Positions 24,255 to 31,382 of a stretch of DNA of 64,000 nt are shown here, piece after piece (positions within the stretch are counted from its first letter, which is position 1; the number at the start of each line of letters is the position of its first letter). The stretch is from Verrucomicrobiota bacterium (lineage in GTDB: Bacteria; Verrucomicrobiota; Kiritimatiellia; SS1-B-03-39; UBA6053). The translations under genes were made by a program, and so were the position numbers. Location: positions 1 through 64,000 of the forward strand of contig JAFIGC010000007.1 in NCBI GenBank assembly GCA_020831635.1, written 5' to 3'. The notes under the pieces were generated by a model, which made no database searches, was not told where the DNA came from, and saw only the letters and a list, made by a program, of their open reading frames with translations.

Positions 24255-25426
24255 CCTGTCACCATAAACAGAAGGGTCCAAAGCGCATCTGAAATCACAA
24301 TGGCCACAATGCCGCTCACCACGGCGCCGGTGGCGGCCTCTCCCACTGCGGAGGCGCTGCGACCGCAGTGTAATCCCCGGTAACACCCGCAGAGCGCCAC
24401 GAGAATTCCGTAAGTGCTACCTTTGATAAGCCCTTGAATACAAAACCAGAGCGTCATCAACTCAAAGGTTTGCGAGACATACTGGGTCGGGGAAAGATTC
24501 AAAAACAGAACCCCCACCACGCCTCCGCCGACAATGCCAAACACATTCGCGTAGAGGACCAACAGCGGGGTCATCCACGCCAGCGCCAGCACCCGGGGCA
24601 GCACCAGATACTCCATCGGGGGAATGCCGAGCGTTTCCAGGGCATCGATTTCTTCGTTCACCTGCATGGTTCCCAATTGCGCCGCGAAGGAGGCCCCTGT
24701 TCGGCCCGCGAGAATGATGCCGGTCATGAGCGAACCCATTTCCATCACCATGCCGATGCCCACCAGATTCGCGACAAAAATTTCCGCCCCGAACATACTC
24801 AACTGCACCGCCCCCACAAAAGCCAGAATTGCCCCCACCAAAAAGCTGATGGCCCCCACAACCAACAATGCGTTGGGGCCACACGCCTGAACAGTGACCC
24901 AGAACTCCGATTTCCGGTACCTCGCCTTCCCCACTGCAAAACGGCCCAAGGCGAAGGACACGTTTCCCAAAAACGCCAAGGCCGACGCAAACCCTTCCAG
25001 CGTGTGCAGGCTTCGTTCCCCCTGCCGTGTCAGCCACGAAAAGGACGGTTTTCCCTCATCCCGACCCGCTCCCTCTTGCTGCGGTACGGTCTCCGCCAGT
25101 CGCATCAGCCTCAAGGCGCCCTCCGGCATTTCCGAGAGATCCAGTTCGATCTGCGCCTGCTTCGCCTGTTCACGCCATCGCCCCAACACCACCAACAGCA
25201 AACTGTCCCAAGAGGTGATCGCCTCGTCCACCAGCCGAATCCGGGGCGGTGTGGTCTTGAAAGCCGACAGCAAATCCTCCCGGGGCCTTTCCGCATCGAT
25301 GGTGAAAGCGCCTGACAACCCCAGCACAAGCTCAGCGTCCGTTTCAGAAAGTATCCGGAATCTCGCGGAATTGAGCGAAGAAGGGGGTGAAACGTCCATG
25401 TGGCGTTGGGGTGGGGATCGGCGCAT
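24251..25426 (-). CDS. Mla-type ABC permease with N-terminal STAS domain
   Basis: This protein of about 391 residues fuses a STAS-like domain (about 15-130, ELVLGLSGAFTID..., DSLLLVVLGRWREQAKQ) to an MlaE permease (about 155-390). The permease carries the family core GIILAGRTGASFAAQLGTMQVNEEIDALETLGIPPMEYLVLPR and a C-terminal GCYRGLHCGRSASAVGEAAT motif. In E. coli the STAS protein MlaB is a separate subunit; fusion is common in other phyla. The start at 25426 is 4 nt after the stop of the preceding gene; an alternative ATG at 25399 would also keep the domain. It is part of the five-gene operon under regulon promoter 8. Confidence 0.9.
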   Translation of the reverse strand: MRRSPPQRHMDVSPPSSLNSARFRILSETDAELVLGLSGAFTIDAERPREDLLSAFKTTPPRIRLVDEAITSWDSLLLVVLGRWREQAKQAQIELDLSEMPEGALRLMRLAETVPQQEGAGRDEGKPSFSWLTRQGERSLHTLEGFASALAFLGNVSFALGRFAVGKARYRKSEFWVTVQACGPNALLVVGAISFLVGAILAFVGAVQLSMFGAEIFVANLVGIGMVMEMGSLMTGIILAGRTGASFAAQLGTMQVNEEIDALETLGIPPMEYLVLPRVLALAWMTPLLVLYANVFGIVGGGVVGVLFLNLSPTQYVSQTFELMTLWFCIQGLIKGSTYGILVALCGCYRGLHCGRSASAVGEAATGAVVSGIVAIVISDALWTLLFMVTG

Positions 25427-25430
25427 GCCG

Positions 25431-25976
25431 TCAGATCTTGGTTTTGAAATACAGTTCACCGACGGCCCGGAGGGCGAGGAGTCCGGCCAGGATCAGACCC
25501 ACCGCGAGCCAAGGTTGCGGCGGCCATGTGATCGTCGTCCATATGTGGCGATGAAGGAAGCCGATGAGGATGGCGCCCCACCATCCCACTTGTGAGACAA
25601 AGAGGGAGTATCCAAGGCGGAACATAAAGAGGTCCGATACCTCATCCTCCGATGCGAAAGATTGCAGTCGCCTCTGGTGAAGATGGAGGAGAATACCGTT
25701 GAGACCGATGAGCAGGACAAAAAAGAACTTGAGGATCATCAGCGCGTCCACATGACCCTTCAGCAGCGCGAGCGGGACGCCGGTGAGGATCATGCCAAAC
25801 CAGCCGGCCCACACGAAGTATCCGGTGATGCCGCTCACGTGTACGATTTGCTTGAACCGAATGTGATCCCGCATCCAAAGGAGGCCAAACAAGTCGGTGA
25901 CCAACACCGAGCCGAAGCCCAGGATGAGAAAGCCGAGGTGGAAAAAAAGCAGTACAAAAAAGGGCGTGGTATCCAT
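25431..25976 (-). CDS. Multi-pass membrane protein (CopD/DUF2269-like)
   Basis: This protein of about 181 residues has four to five hydrophobic segments: FFVLLFFHLGFLILGFGSVL; ITGYFVWAGWFGMILTGVPL; ILKFFFVLLIGLNGILLHLH; FVSQVGWWGAILIGFL; and WLAVGLILAGLLALRAVGEL. Conserved-looking histidines sit in the first and third segments, as in CopD or DUF2269-like cytochrome-type membrane proteins. That assignment is tentative. I place the start at 25976 (MDTTPFFVLLFF) because the predicted transcription start (about 25988) lies downstream of the longer start at 25991. It is the first gene of the Mla-like operon, and its link to lipid transport is unknown. Confidence 0.7.
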   Translation of the reverse strand: MDTTPFFVLLFFHLGFLILGFGSVLVTDLFGLLWMRDHIRFKQIVHVSGITGYFVWAGWFGMILTGVPLALLKGHVDALMILKFFFVLLIGLNGILLHLHQRRLQSFASEDEVSDLFMFRLGYSLFVSQVGWWGAILIGFLHRHIWTTITWPPQPWLAVGLILAGLLALRAVGELYFKTKI

Positions 25977-25994
25977 GGTGTGATTTTTCATGAC

Positions 25995-26037
25995 AGTGTA
26001 CTACGGATCCCACACCCCCGCCATGGGGTGAAACCCC
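25995..26037 (-). promoter_or_regulatory. Regulon promoter 8 (Mla-like operon)
   Basis: Operator GGGGTTTCACCCCAT at 26037-26023, 22 nt, then TACACT at 26000-25995. The operator palindrome extends to GGGGT-N3-ACCCC. Confidence 0.82.
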
Positions 26038-26055
26038 ACTGAGGTCACATATGAC

Positions 26056-26087
26056 AAAAAACCCGATGGCGAACCATCGGGTTTTTT
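26056..26087. terminator. Rho-independent terminator, core shared with 15124-15154
   Basis: Hairpin ACCCGATGG / CCATCGGGT with a CGAA loop and flanking A6 and T6 runs. It ends the CsbD unit and lies 18 nt before the next operator. Confidence 0.9.
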
Positions 26088-26170
26088 GCTTGTGATCGCG
26101 GGGCTTTGCCCGTCGGCCACCCGTTGCCCAACAGGGCAACGGAAAAATATCGCAATGGATATTTTCCTGA

Positions 26171-26356
26171 CTAATTCAACCGGGGAGTGGAGCCGCCGAT
26201 GATGCCAAACACTTGCAGCAGCCAGATGCAGAGCACCACAACGACGACGATGTTCAGGATTTTCTTGACGGACGCGGCCATGGGGATGAACGAGTTGATC
26301 GCCCAAAGGATGACCCCGACAATGACCAAGGTTATGATAATATTAATTAAAGGCAT
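26171..26356 (-). CDS. Small two-helix membrane protein (Thivi_2564-like)
   Basis: This 61-residue protein starts MPLINIIITLVIVGVILWAI, followed by NSFIPMAASVKKILNIVVVV and VLCIWLLQVFGII: two membrane helices joined by a short basic loop. It resembles a family of small hydrophobic proteins often found with stress genes. No enzymatic role is known. It lies 49 nt downstream of the CsbD gene and is probably in the same transcript, which ends at the hairpin near 26070. Confidence 0.8.
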   Translation of the reverse strand: MPLINIIITLVIVGVILWAINSFIPMAASVKKILNIVVVVVLCIWLLQVFGIIGGSTPRLN

Positions 26357-26405
26357 GATTTTTTCTCTTTCAGTTTATTTGGAGTTGGGAGGTGAATGTC
26401 GACGA

Positions 26406-26573
26406 CTAGTCGCGCATTTTTTCGGCGACTTTATCGACCGCTTTGTCGGAATCACTTTTCAGCTTGCCGACGGCTTGATCCGTTTTGCCTTTGGCTTTCA
26501 GTTTCTTGTTTCCGGTCAGTGAGCCGAAGGCTTCTTTGATTCTGCCTTTGATCGTATCGGTTTGAATACCCAT
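26406..26573 (-). CDS. CsbD-family general stress protein
   Basis: This 55-residue protein, MGIQTDTIKGRIKEAFGSLT, then GNKKLKAKGKTDQAVGKLKS and DKAVDKVAEKMRD, fits the CsbD family. These are small hydrophilic, highly charged proteins induced by general stress; their molecular function is unknown. A GGAG ribosome-binding site lies about 8 nt before the ATG at 26573; the longer frame to 26627 is rejected for that reason. It follows regulon promoter 9 with a leader of about 58 nt. Confidence 0.92.
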   Translation of the reverse strand: MGIQTDTIKGRIKEAFGSLTGNKKLKAKGKTDQAVGKLKSDSDKAVDKVAEKMRD

Positions 26574-26637
26574 GATTTTTCTCCAAAGAATTGTGTTGTT
26601 TCGTGAATCGCAGGAGAATTCCAGCAATCTTAACGGT

Positions 26638-26680
26638 ACAATACACTTTCTCCCTGCAAACCGAAATGGGGTGATTCCCT
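26638..26680 (-). promoter_or_regulatory. Regulon promoter 9 (CsbD operon)
   Basis: Operator AGGGAATCACCCCAT at 26680-26666, 22 nt, then TATTGT at 26643-26638. The operator overlaps the last two bases of the response regulator gene. Confidence 0.8.
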
Positions 26681-27395
26681 ACCCAGTCCCTTGGTCTTTC
26701 GAGGAATCGACGGAATGGGTCGGTTGGACGCTGCTTTCAATCACCCCGGATTCAATCGCATAACGGGTCAGGCTCGCGGTTTCGTGAATGTCCAGCTTTT
26801 GCATGAGGCGGTCGCGGTGCTTTTCGACCGTCTTGATGCTGATCTCGAGAATTCCGGCGATTTGCTTGTTGGCGGCCCCCTCGGCCACCAACTGGAGCAC
26901 TTCCATTTCACGCGTGGTCAGCTCGACTTTTTTCGTCTTCTTCCGCCCCAGTCGGTCCAGGGAATTCAAATTTTGGCGGGCAATGGTTTTGCTCACCAGG
27001 GGACTGAAAAACGTGTTGCCTTTGTAAACCTCCAGGATCGCCTCGGCAAGATGCTGGGCGGAAGTTTGCTTGATCAGGTAGCCCGAGGCCCCCAATTCCA
27101 TCATCCGCTCCACGTACACATCATCGCTGTGCGCGGAAAGCACGATGACTTTGGTTTCGGGGGAAGCCGCGCGGATCTGCCGGGTCGCCTCCACCCCGTT
27201 GAGTTCCGGCATGGCAATGTCCATGAGGATGACGTCCGGTTTCAATTCCAAGGTCATTTCCAGGGCTTCCCGCCCCGTGGCGGCTTCGCCGATGACCTCG
27301 ATTTTTTCGTTGGCTTCGAGAATTCTGAGCAACCCCTCTCGCACGATGAGATGGTCTTCGGCCAGGATGACGGTTATTTTTTGATCGGAGTTCAT
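26679..27395 (-). CDS. NarL/FixJ-type response regulator, candidate activator of the regulon
   Basis: This 238-residue regulator has a receiver domain (about 5-125) with acidic pocket E13/D14, phosphoacceptor D59 in VILMDIAMPELNG, S87 and K109 (YLIK). A LuxR-type HTH follows at about 159-215 (LTTREMEVLQLVAEGAANKQ, SIKTVEKHRDRLMQKLDIHE). All key residues are present. Its ATG overlaps the stop of the kinase-like gene (ATGA at 27392-27395). Its own 3' end touches regulon promoter 9. LuxR-type regulators often bind inverted repeats near -42, exactly where the regulon operator lies. That it binds there is inference. No copy of the operator is seen upstream of the kinase-regulator pair. Confidence 0.93.
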   Translation of the reverse strand: MNSDQKITVILAEDHLIVREGLLRILEANEKIEVIGEAATGREALEMTLELKPDVILMDIAMPELNGVEATRQIRAASPETKVIVLSAHSDDVYVERMMELGASGYLIKQTSAQHLAEAILEVYKGNTFFSPLVSKTIARQNLNSLDRLGRKKTKKVELTTREMEVLQLVAEGAANKQIAGILEISIKTVEKHRDRLMQKLDIHETASLTRYAIESGVIESSVQPTHSVDSSKDQGTG

Positions 27396-27967
27396 ATCGA
27401 TTCGCTCGCTTTTTTACGCATGGCGTTGGGAATGTCCACGCGGAGGGTTGTGCCTTTGCCGGGAGCGGATTCCAAAGACAGGGTTCCCCCCACCATTTCC
27501 ACACGCTCCCTCATGCCAAGAAGTCCCAAACGTTTGTTTTCATGGCACTTCTTGAGCTTCTTCTCCAAGTGCGTGCGGCGGGAACTTTCCTTGGCCAGCA
27601 AACGGCTGGAGTCCACAAGATCCTTCGCGTGTTTGCCATTGGACAGGGTCAAACGTTCCATGCGCTTGTTGGCGGCTTGGAAGGGTTCGCCGGATTTCTC
27701 AATTTCCAAATTACATTCGGAAAAAAAACGACGCGACCGTTCCACTTGACGTTGTTTCCCGGCCGCGGAACCCTCGGGGTTTTCCTGATCCTGCATGGCC
27801 TCTTCGTGCATCGCGGCCAAATCCAGGGTCTCCATGCCAATATTGACGGCCTGTAGGCCCAAATCTATCGCTGACTGTAAACGCACGGAACCACCATGAT
27901 TGATATATAGCGTGAGTGCCTCTTCGTAGGATACCAGCAGGCTTTGCCTGGTCAGTCGTGCGGTCAT
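27392..27967 (-). CDS. Shortened sensor kinase-like protein lacking the phosphorylation and N-box region
   Basis: This protein of about 191 residues has an RsbU-N-like helical region (about 5-60, LLVSYEEALTLYINHGGSVR) and a coiled coil at about 115-150. It then passes directly to NKRLGLLGMRERVEMVGGTL and SLESAPGKGTTLRVDIP, the very end of a HPK7-type ATPase domain. The H-box (phosphorylated His) and the N-box are missing. Full-length relatives carry roughly 150-200 more residues between the coiled coil and KRLGLLGMRERV, so this looks like a clean in-frame internal deletion. I chose the ATG at 27967. It could be a non-catalytic signalling partner of the response regulator or a decaying gene. 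The frame itself is intact and coupled to the regulator. Confidence 0.8.
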   Translation of the reverse strand: MTARLTRQSLLVSYEEALTLYINHGGSVRLQSAIDLGLQAVNIGMETLDLAAMHEEAMQDQENPEGSAAGKQRQVERSRRFFSECNLEIEKSGEPFQAANKRMERLTLSNGKHAKDLVDSSRLLAKESSRRTHLEKKLKKCHENKRLGLLGMRERVEMVGGTLSLESAPGKGTTLRVDIPNAMRKKASESI

Positions 27968-28103
27968 GTGTTTCCAATGTGTAAAATGTCTCTTAACAAG
28001 GCACACTATGGCACACAATGACCGACACGGCAATCTTTATCGCATGGGCTCCCCGCTTGGCGGGACGCGCAGGCAATGCCGAAAGCCGCCGGTTTCCGGG
28101 TCG

Positions 28104-28244
28104 TCAGACCCGGCCGATCACCCGCACCAGTACCATGACCACCGCGACGACCAAGAGAATGTGGATGAATCCACCCATGGTGTGGCTGCTGACCAGCCCC
28201 AACACCCAAAGAATTAATAAAACAACGGCTAAAGTCCACAACAT
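28104..28244 (-). CDS. Small two-helix membrane protein (lmo0937-like)
   Basis: A 46-residue peptide, MLWTLAVVLLILWVLGLVSS then HTMGGFIHILLVVAVVMVLV, ending RVIGRV: two membrane helices with a central HTMGGFIH loop. This is the pattern of the lmo0937 family found widely near stress genes. An AAGGAG ribosome-binding site lies 9 nt before the ATG at 28244, while the longer frame starts in the untranslated leader. It is the only gene behind regulon promoter 10, with a leader of about 87 nt. Its role is unknown. Confidence 0.82.
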   Translation of the reverse strand: MLWTLAVVLLILWVLGLVSSHTMGGFIHILLVVAVVMVLVRVIGRV

Positions 28245-28337
28245 GGGAATGCTCCTTGGGGATCGACCCCTTTGATGTTTGACGACGCACACGAATTGTG
28301 CGCCTGAATGGAATCGCTGGATAGCGATTCTATACAA

Positions 28338-28380
28338 AGTATAAGGGATTCACCCAAGGGATGCCATGGGGTAAAACCCT
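28338..28380 (-). promoter_or_regulatory. Regulon promoter 10 (lmo0937-like gene)
   Basis: Operator AGGGTTTTACCCCAT at 28380-28366, 22 nt, then a consensus TATACT at 28343-28338. Confidence 0.83.
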
Positions 28381-28387
28381 TATGCGC

Positions 28388-28786
28388 TTATTTCTTCTTC
28401 GAAGCCAAAGCCTCTTCCAGCAAAGCCTGCGCGCCGGAGTTCTTGATCCAGCTTTTGTCACTGGACTCCACCCCGATCACAATGCCCGCGGTCAGCGTGT
28501 AAATCGCACCCAATCCGAGAATCAGGAAGGCCTTCACCTGGAGGGACCACGGCAGAAGCATGAACAACGCGGCGTGCAACAACAAAAGCCCCATGGCCAT
28601 CATGCCCACCATCAGGCTGATGCGGATCATGGAACTCGCGGAGTTGCGGGCCACGATCACGCATTGCAGGTAAATTCTGGCCAGTTCAATCCTCGCCAGT
28701 CTGAATGTCGTACGGCGACAGGTGTCCAGCTTCTCCAGGGCCATGCCGGCCAAGAGTGCTTTCAAAAATTGGGTGAGTAGAGACAT
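28388..28786 (-). CDS. Two-helix membrane protein (holin-X/YqjE-like)
   Basis: This 132-residue protein has an N-terminal helical cytoplasmic region of about 50 residues and two adjacent membrane helices at about 53-75 (MIRISLMVGMMAMGLLLLHA) and 84-108 (VKAFLILGLGAIYTLTAGIV). A short C-terminal helix ends ALLEEALASKKK. It resembles YqjE, which pairs with DUF883 proteins in proteobacterial YqjD-YqjE operons, and here too a DUF883 gene lies 8 nt upstream. It is the last gene of the operon from promoter 11. A membrane scaffold or permeability role is a guess. Confidence 0.78.
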   Translation of the reverse strand: MSLLTQFLKALLAGMALEKLDTCRRTTFRLARIELARIYLQCVIVARNSASSMIRISLMVGMMAMGLLLLHAALFMLLPWSLQVKAFLILGLGAIYTLTAGIVIGVESSDKSWIKNSGAQALLEEALASKKK

Positions 28787-28794
28787 GATCTGTT

Positions 28795-29142
28795 TTAACC
28801 GTCGGATTTTCGGCGCAGCGAGAGGCCCAGCACGATGCCAACCAGCAACGAGCCGCCAATATAACGCCAGGGAAATTGATGCACATTCTTGTCCACATCG
28901 TGGCCAAGTTCGGAAGCCTTGCGGACGCCTTCGTCCTTCAAATCCGTCGCCGCGTCCACCACGCTGTCTTTGGCCTGGTGCAGGTTTTCCTTCAGGCTGT
29001 GTTCATTCAACAGGCTGCGCAGGTTTTTGTAGTTGCCGGTGAGGATGGATTGCACTTCCTCTTTTTTGTCCCGGGCGGCTTCTTCCAAGACTTTGATGGC
29101 GGCGGGAATGCTGGTCGTCGGGTCTTCTTTTTTTGCGGTCAT
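28795..29142 (-). CDS. DUF883 (ElaB/YqjD-type) membrane-anchored protein, second copy
   Basis: This 115-residue paralogue of the protein at 18708-19064 shares AAIKVLEEAARDKKEEVQSI, DVDKNVHQFPWRYIGGSLLV and GIVLGLSLRRKS. The first 90 residues are a charged amphipathic helix and the last 20 form a glycine-zipper membrane anchor. It starts 2 nt after the stop of the TPR lipoprotein gene and precedes the YqjE-like gene by 8 nt, so it belongs to the promoter 11 operon. Two DUF883 copies under the same operator type suggest a dosage or partner difference. Confidence 0.9.
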   Translation of the reverse strand: MTAKKEDPTTSIPAAIKVLEEAARDKKEEVQSILTGNYKNLRSLLNEHSLKENLHQAKDSVVDAATDLKDEGVRKASELGHDVDKNVHQFPWRYIGGSLLVGIVLGLSLRRKSDG

Positions 29143-29144
29143 GA

Positions 29145-29618
29145 TTATTGTCTTTCGTTTAGGTGTTTTTCCTGAATCACGCGAAGCGTGTCTTCAAAGG
29201 GTTCGCGGGGCCGGGGATCCAAAGAAAGCGCGTGTCGGATCAACGCTTCCGCTTCCTGCAAAGCCCCCTTTTGCATGGCCAGCAGGTGCGCGAGGTTGTT
29301 CAGCGCGGCCAGGTTGTCCGGATTTTCTTTCAGCGCGGCGCGATAGTGCCGCTCCGCTTTTTGAAATTCTTCCATGCTCACATACACATTGCCCTGGTAG
29401 GCCAAAGCGTTGCTTTTCATGGACCCGCGTTCGGCGCGTTGGTATTCGCGCAGGGCCAAGTCCAGCTTCCCTTCCTGCTCATAGGTGACGCCGAGATTCA
29501 GGCGCTCCACCGGAGTCAGCGGATCGCGTCCCCGCCGGATCTCCTGGAGAGAGGCGCAGCCCCCGGAGAGAAAAACGAGCAGGAGGAGCGCGGTTGCGAT
29601 GTTCGTAAAGGATTTCAT
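29145..29618 (-). CDS. TPR-repeat lipoprotein (PA2778-like tail without the peptidase)
   Basis: This 157-residue lipoprotein has a signal peptide and lipobox LSGGC (Cys about 21), then about three tetratricopeptide repeats at 40-140 (LGVTYEQEGKLDLALREYQR, ALAYQGNVYVSMEEFQKAER and NPDNLAALNNLAHLLAMQKG). In Pseudomonas a PA2779-type gene is followed by PA2778, a cysteine peptidase carrying a TPR region. Here the partner is only the TPR part with its own lipobox. It probably acts as a protein-binding scaffold on a membrane. It lies 16 nt behind the PA2779-like gene. Confidence 0.85.
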   Translation of the reverse strand: MKSFTNIATALLLLVFLSGGCASLQEIRRGRDPLTPVERLNLGVTYEQEGKLDLALREYQRAERGSMKSNALAYQGNVYVSMEEFQKAERHYRAALKENPDNLAALNNLAHLLAMQKGALQEAEALIRHALSLDPRPREPFEDTLRVIQEKHLNERQ

Positions 29619-29634
29619 GCGTGTTTCACCGGGG

Positions 29635-30048
29635 TCAACCGTTCGATTGATTGTTTGAGTGACCGTTGATTCTGGGAATAAACATGGTCAACAGAACTCC
29701 GGCCATGACCAGAATCATGACCCCAAACGCGCCGCCCGCCATGAGGGTCTCCGAATGGGACGCGAGCTGATGCAATTCCTCGTCGCTGGCAAAAGCGATA
29801 CGCGCTTCGATTTCTTCGGTTGTGAACCCGAGTTCGGCCAGACGATGCCGGACGACTTTCGTTTCCAGCATCTGTTGAACGTCGGCGAGATCCGCCGCCC
29901 GTGTGTCTGCGGTGGAAATCACAGCGGACGGAATCATGCCCGCCGCCGCCATCGGCACCATGCCGTGCAAGCCGAAGCAAAGCGTCAGACAAGCGGCAAC
30001 CGAACGGATGCGAAGGGAAAAAGGATGGGAAGTTGTGTATCGTTTCAT
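29635..30048 (-). CDS. PA2779-family exported membrane protein
   Basis: This protein of about 137 residues has a signal peptide (residues 1-36, ending near MAAAGMIPS) and a short helical domain at about 45-95 (VQQMLETKVVRHRLAELGFT, then IEARIAFASDEELHQLASHS). A C-terminal membrane helix at about 103-125 (GAFGVMILVMAGVLLTMFIP) completes it. The EEIEARIAFASDEELHQLA region is the family signature. The start at 30048 is chosen because it gives a normal signal peptide and lies after the predicted +1 (about 30104); the frame from 30120 does not. It heads a four-gene operon with the TPR lipoprotein, DUF883 and YqjE-like genes. Confidence 0.86.
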   Translation of the reverse strand: MKRYTTSHPFSLRIRSVAACLTLCFGLHGMVPMAAAGMIPSAVISTADTRAADLADVQQMLETKVVRHRLAELGFTTEEIEARIAFASDEELHQLASHSETLMAGGAFGVMILVMAGVLLTMFIPRINGHSNNQSNG

Positions 30049-30110
30049 AAAAAGGCCTGGTGTGTGAAAGTTTTGGGATGGGATCAGGGTATGTTGATCC
30101 ATCGGCAAGA

Positions 30111-30153
30111 AGCGTATCACAGATCGCGCATTCTACCTATGGGGTGAAACCCT
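30111..30153 (-). promoter_or_regulatory. Regulon promoter 11 (PA2779-TPR-DUF883-YqjE operon)
   Basis: Perfect operator AGGGTTTCACCCCAT at 30153-30139, 22 nt, then TACGCT at 30116-30111. Confidence 0.82.
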
Positions 30154-30158
30154 ACGGA

Positions 30159-30300
30159 ATGTGGAGTGCGGAATGCGGAGTGCGGAATGCGGAGTGCGGA
30201 GTGCGAAACGGAGAACGGACTTTCCAGTCCGTTGAGGATGACGGCCTCCCCACCCTACTCTGAATCCTACTCTTAATCTTAATCCTACTCTTCATCCCAA
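30159..30300. repeat. Tandem 7-mer repeat, 65-bp repeat core and 6-mer tandem repeat (copy 1)
   Basis: A GCGGAGT/GCGGAAT 7-bp tandem (to about 30205) is followed by a 65-bp core at 30208-30272 identical to 32424-32488. The core contains the hairpin ACGGACT-TTCC-AGTCCGT. TAATCC/TACTCT 6-bp tandem units follow. The two copies bracket the first regulator/PEP-CTERM pair. Confidence 0.85.
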
Positions 30301-30376
30301 TCAAAAGCCATCCCCATGGTTCATCCATAGGACAAACGCATTTTCAGATCCTCTTCCATTGGAAGATTCCAACCGA

Positions 30377-31201
30377 TTATTTGCGTCGGAAGAAAAGCAG
30401 GGAAGCCAAGGCAATGCCCACCAAGGCCAGGGTCCCGGGTTCGGGGATGACGGCGAAATCATGGTAGTCGATGGTTAACAACTCATTCTGGACACTGGAA
30501 CCCATCCGTGCCCCCATGCCAAAATGCGTTCCGCTGTAGTCCCCGGAATCTACTGTGATATTTGAGAGGGTCTGCGAGTTATTGTTGGCGTCCGATACCA
30601 GAAGGTCCATGATGAGATTTGGCCCGTCGTAGGTTCCGTTGAGCTGCATGGAAATCACGGTCCCCGTCAGATCATCATTGATCCCAATGCCGGGAAATGC
30701 GGCGCTGGCCCCGGAAACGCGGGTCCCGTTCAAACCCGTTCTCAATGCGATTTCGTAGGCATTTGTATTTGTATTTTTCAAAAATTCGGCGGTGATGCCG
30801 GTTGCATTTACATTGGATTCCGATGCGCCATCCGCCAAGGCGATCAATGAAAACCGTGAAAATTCATTGATATTGTCACCATCGGTTATCGTAAAGGTGA
30901 GATTGGCTTGAAAGTTGTTTTGATTCGCCACGCCCCCGAGATCGGAAAAGGAAACAACGTTTGCATAACTCCCGAAAGTGGTCGAGATCATGCTGATTCG
31001 AGCCGAGTCGGACTCCGATGTCCAGGTGTTGACCTGTGCAAAAGGCGATGCGGCGTCTTCGATATCGTGTTTCCCGGTATCGGTCCCAAAATCCCATGAT
31101 GAAGGTACGGTGGCGGCGTGAAGGCCGGACGACAGGACGAAGAGCATGGCGATGCAAAGGCGGACGCTTGTGAAGTTGTGGCAGGGCAGGCGATGATTCA
31201 T
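30377..31201 (-). CDS. PEP-CTERM sorted extracellular protein 1
   Basis: This protein of about 274 residues has a signal peptide (to about residue 30, LCIAMLFVLSSGLHAAT) and a beta-rich secreted domain beginning VPSSWDFGTDTGKHDIEDAA. It ends in the exosortase signal VIPEPGTLALVGIALASLLF followed by FRRK: PEP motif, membrane helix, basic tail. Exosortase should cut it for export into the surface polysaccharide matrix. The ATG at 31201 has a GGAG ribosome-binding site 8 nt upstream. Its gene is divergent from an AraC-type regulator at 31383, and the 181-nt spacer holds three TTTCC-GC repeats. The ligand or structure role is unknown; the domain resembles lectin-like sheets. Confidence 0.9.
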   Translation of the reverse strand: MNHRLPCHNFTSVRLCIAMLFVLSSGLHAATVPSSWDFGTDTGKHDIEDAASPFAQVNTWTSESDSARISMISTTFGSYANVVSFSDLGGVANQNNFQANLTFTITDGDNINEFSRFSLIALADGASESNVNATGITAEFLKNTNTNAYEIALRTGLNGTRVSGASAAFPGIGINDDLTGTVISMQLNGTYDGPNLIMDLLVSDANNNSQTLSNITVDSGDYSGTHFGMGARMGSSVQNELLTIDYHDFAVIPEPGTLALVGIALASLLFFRRK

Positions 31202-31242
31202 GGGGGTATCTCCGGTTGGTGGATTGGATATGCGGTATTTCA

Positions 31243-31338
31243 TTTCCGCCTGAATCATACGCCCTTTCATATTGTTTCCGCAAGCATTCACAATCCACAG
31301 TTTACAGTAAATACTTCACCTTTTCCCGCATGAATCCA
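31243..31338. promoter_or_regulatory. Putative operator repeats of regulator/PEP-CTERM pair 1
   Basis: Three related boxes: TTTCCGCCTGAATCA (31243-31257), TTTCCGCAAGCATTCA (31275-31290) and TTTCCCGCATGAATCCA (31322-31338), all on the plus strand between the divergent starts. Binding by the adjacent AraC protein is inference. Confidence 0.5.
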
Positions 31339-31382
31339 TATTAAGGCTTTACTTCGGGCAATGCAGGTGAAAAACCGAGGGT

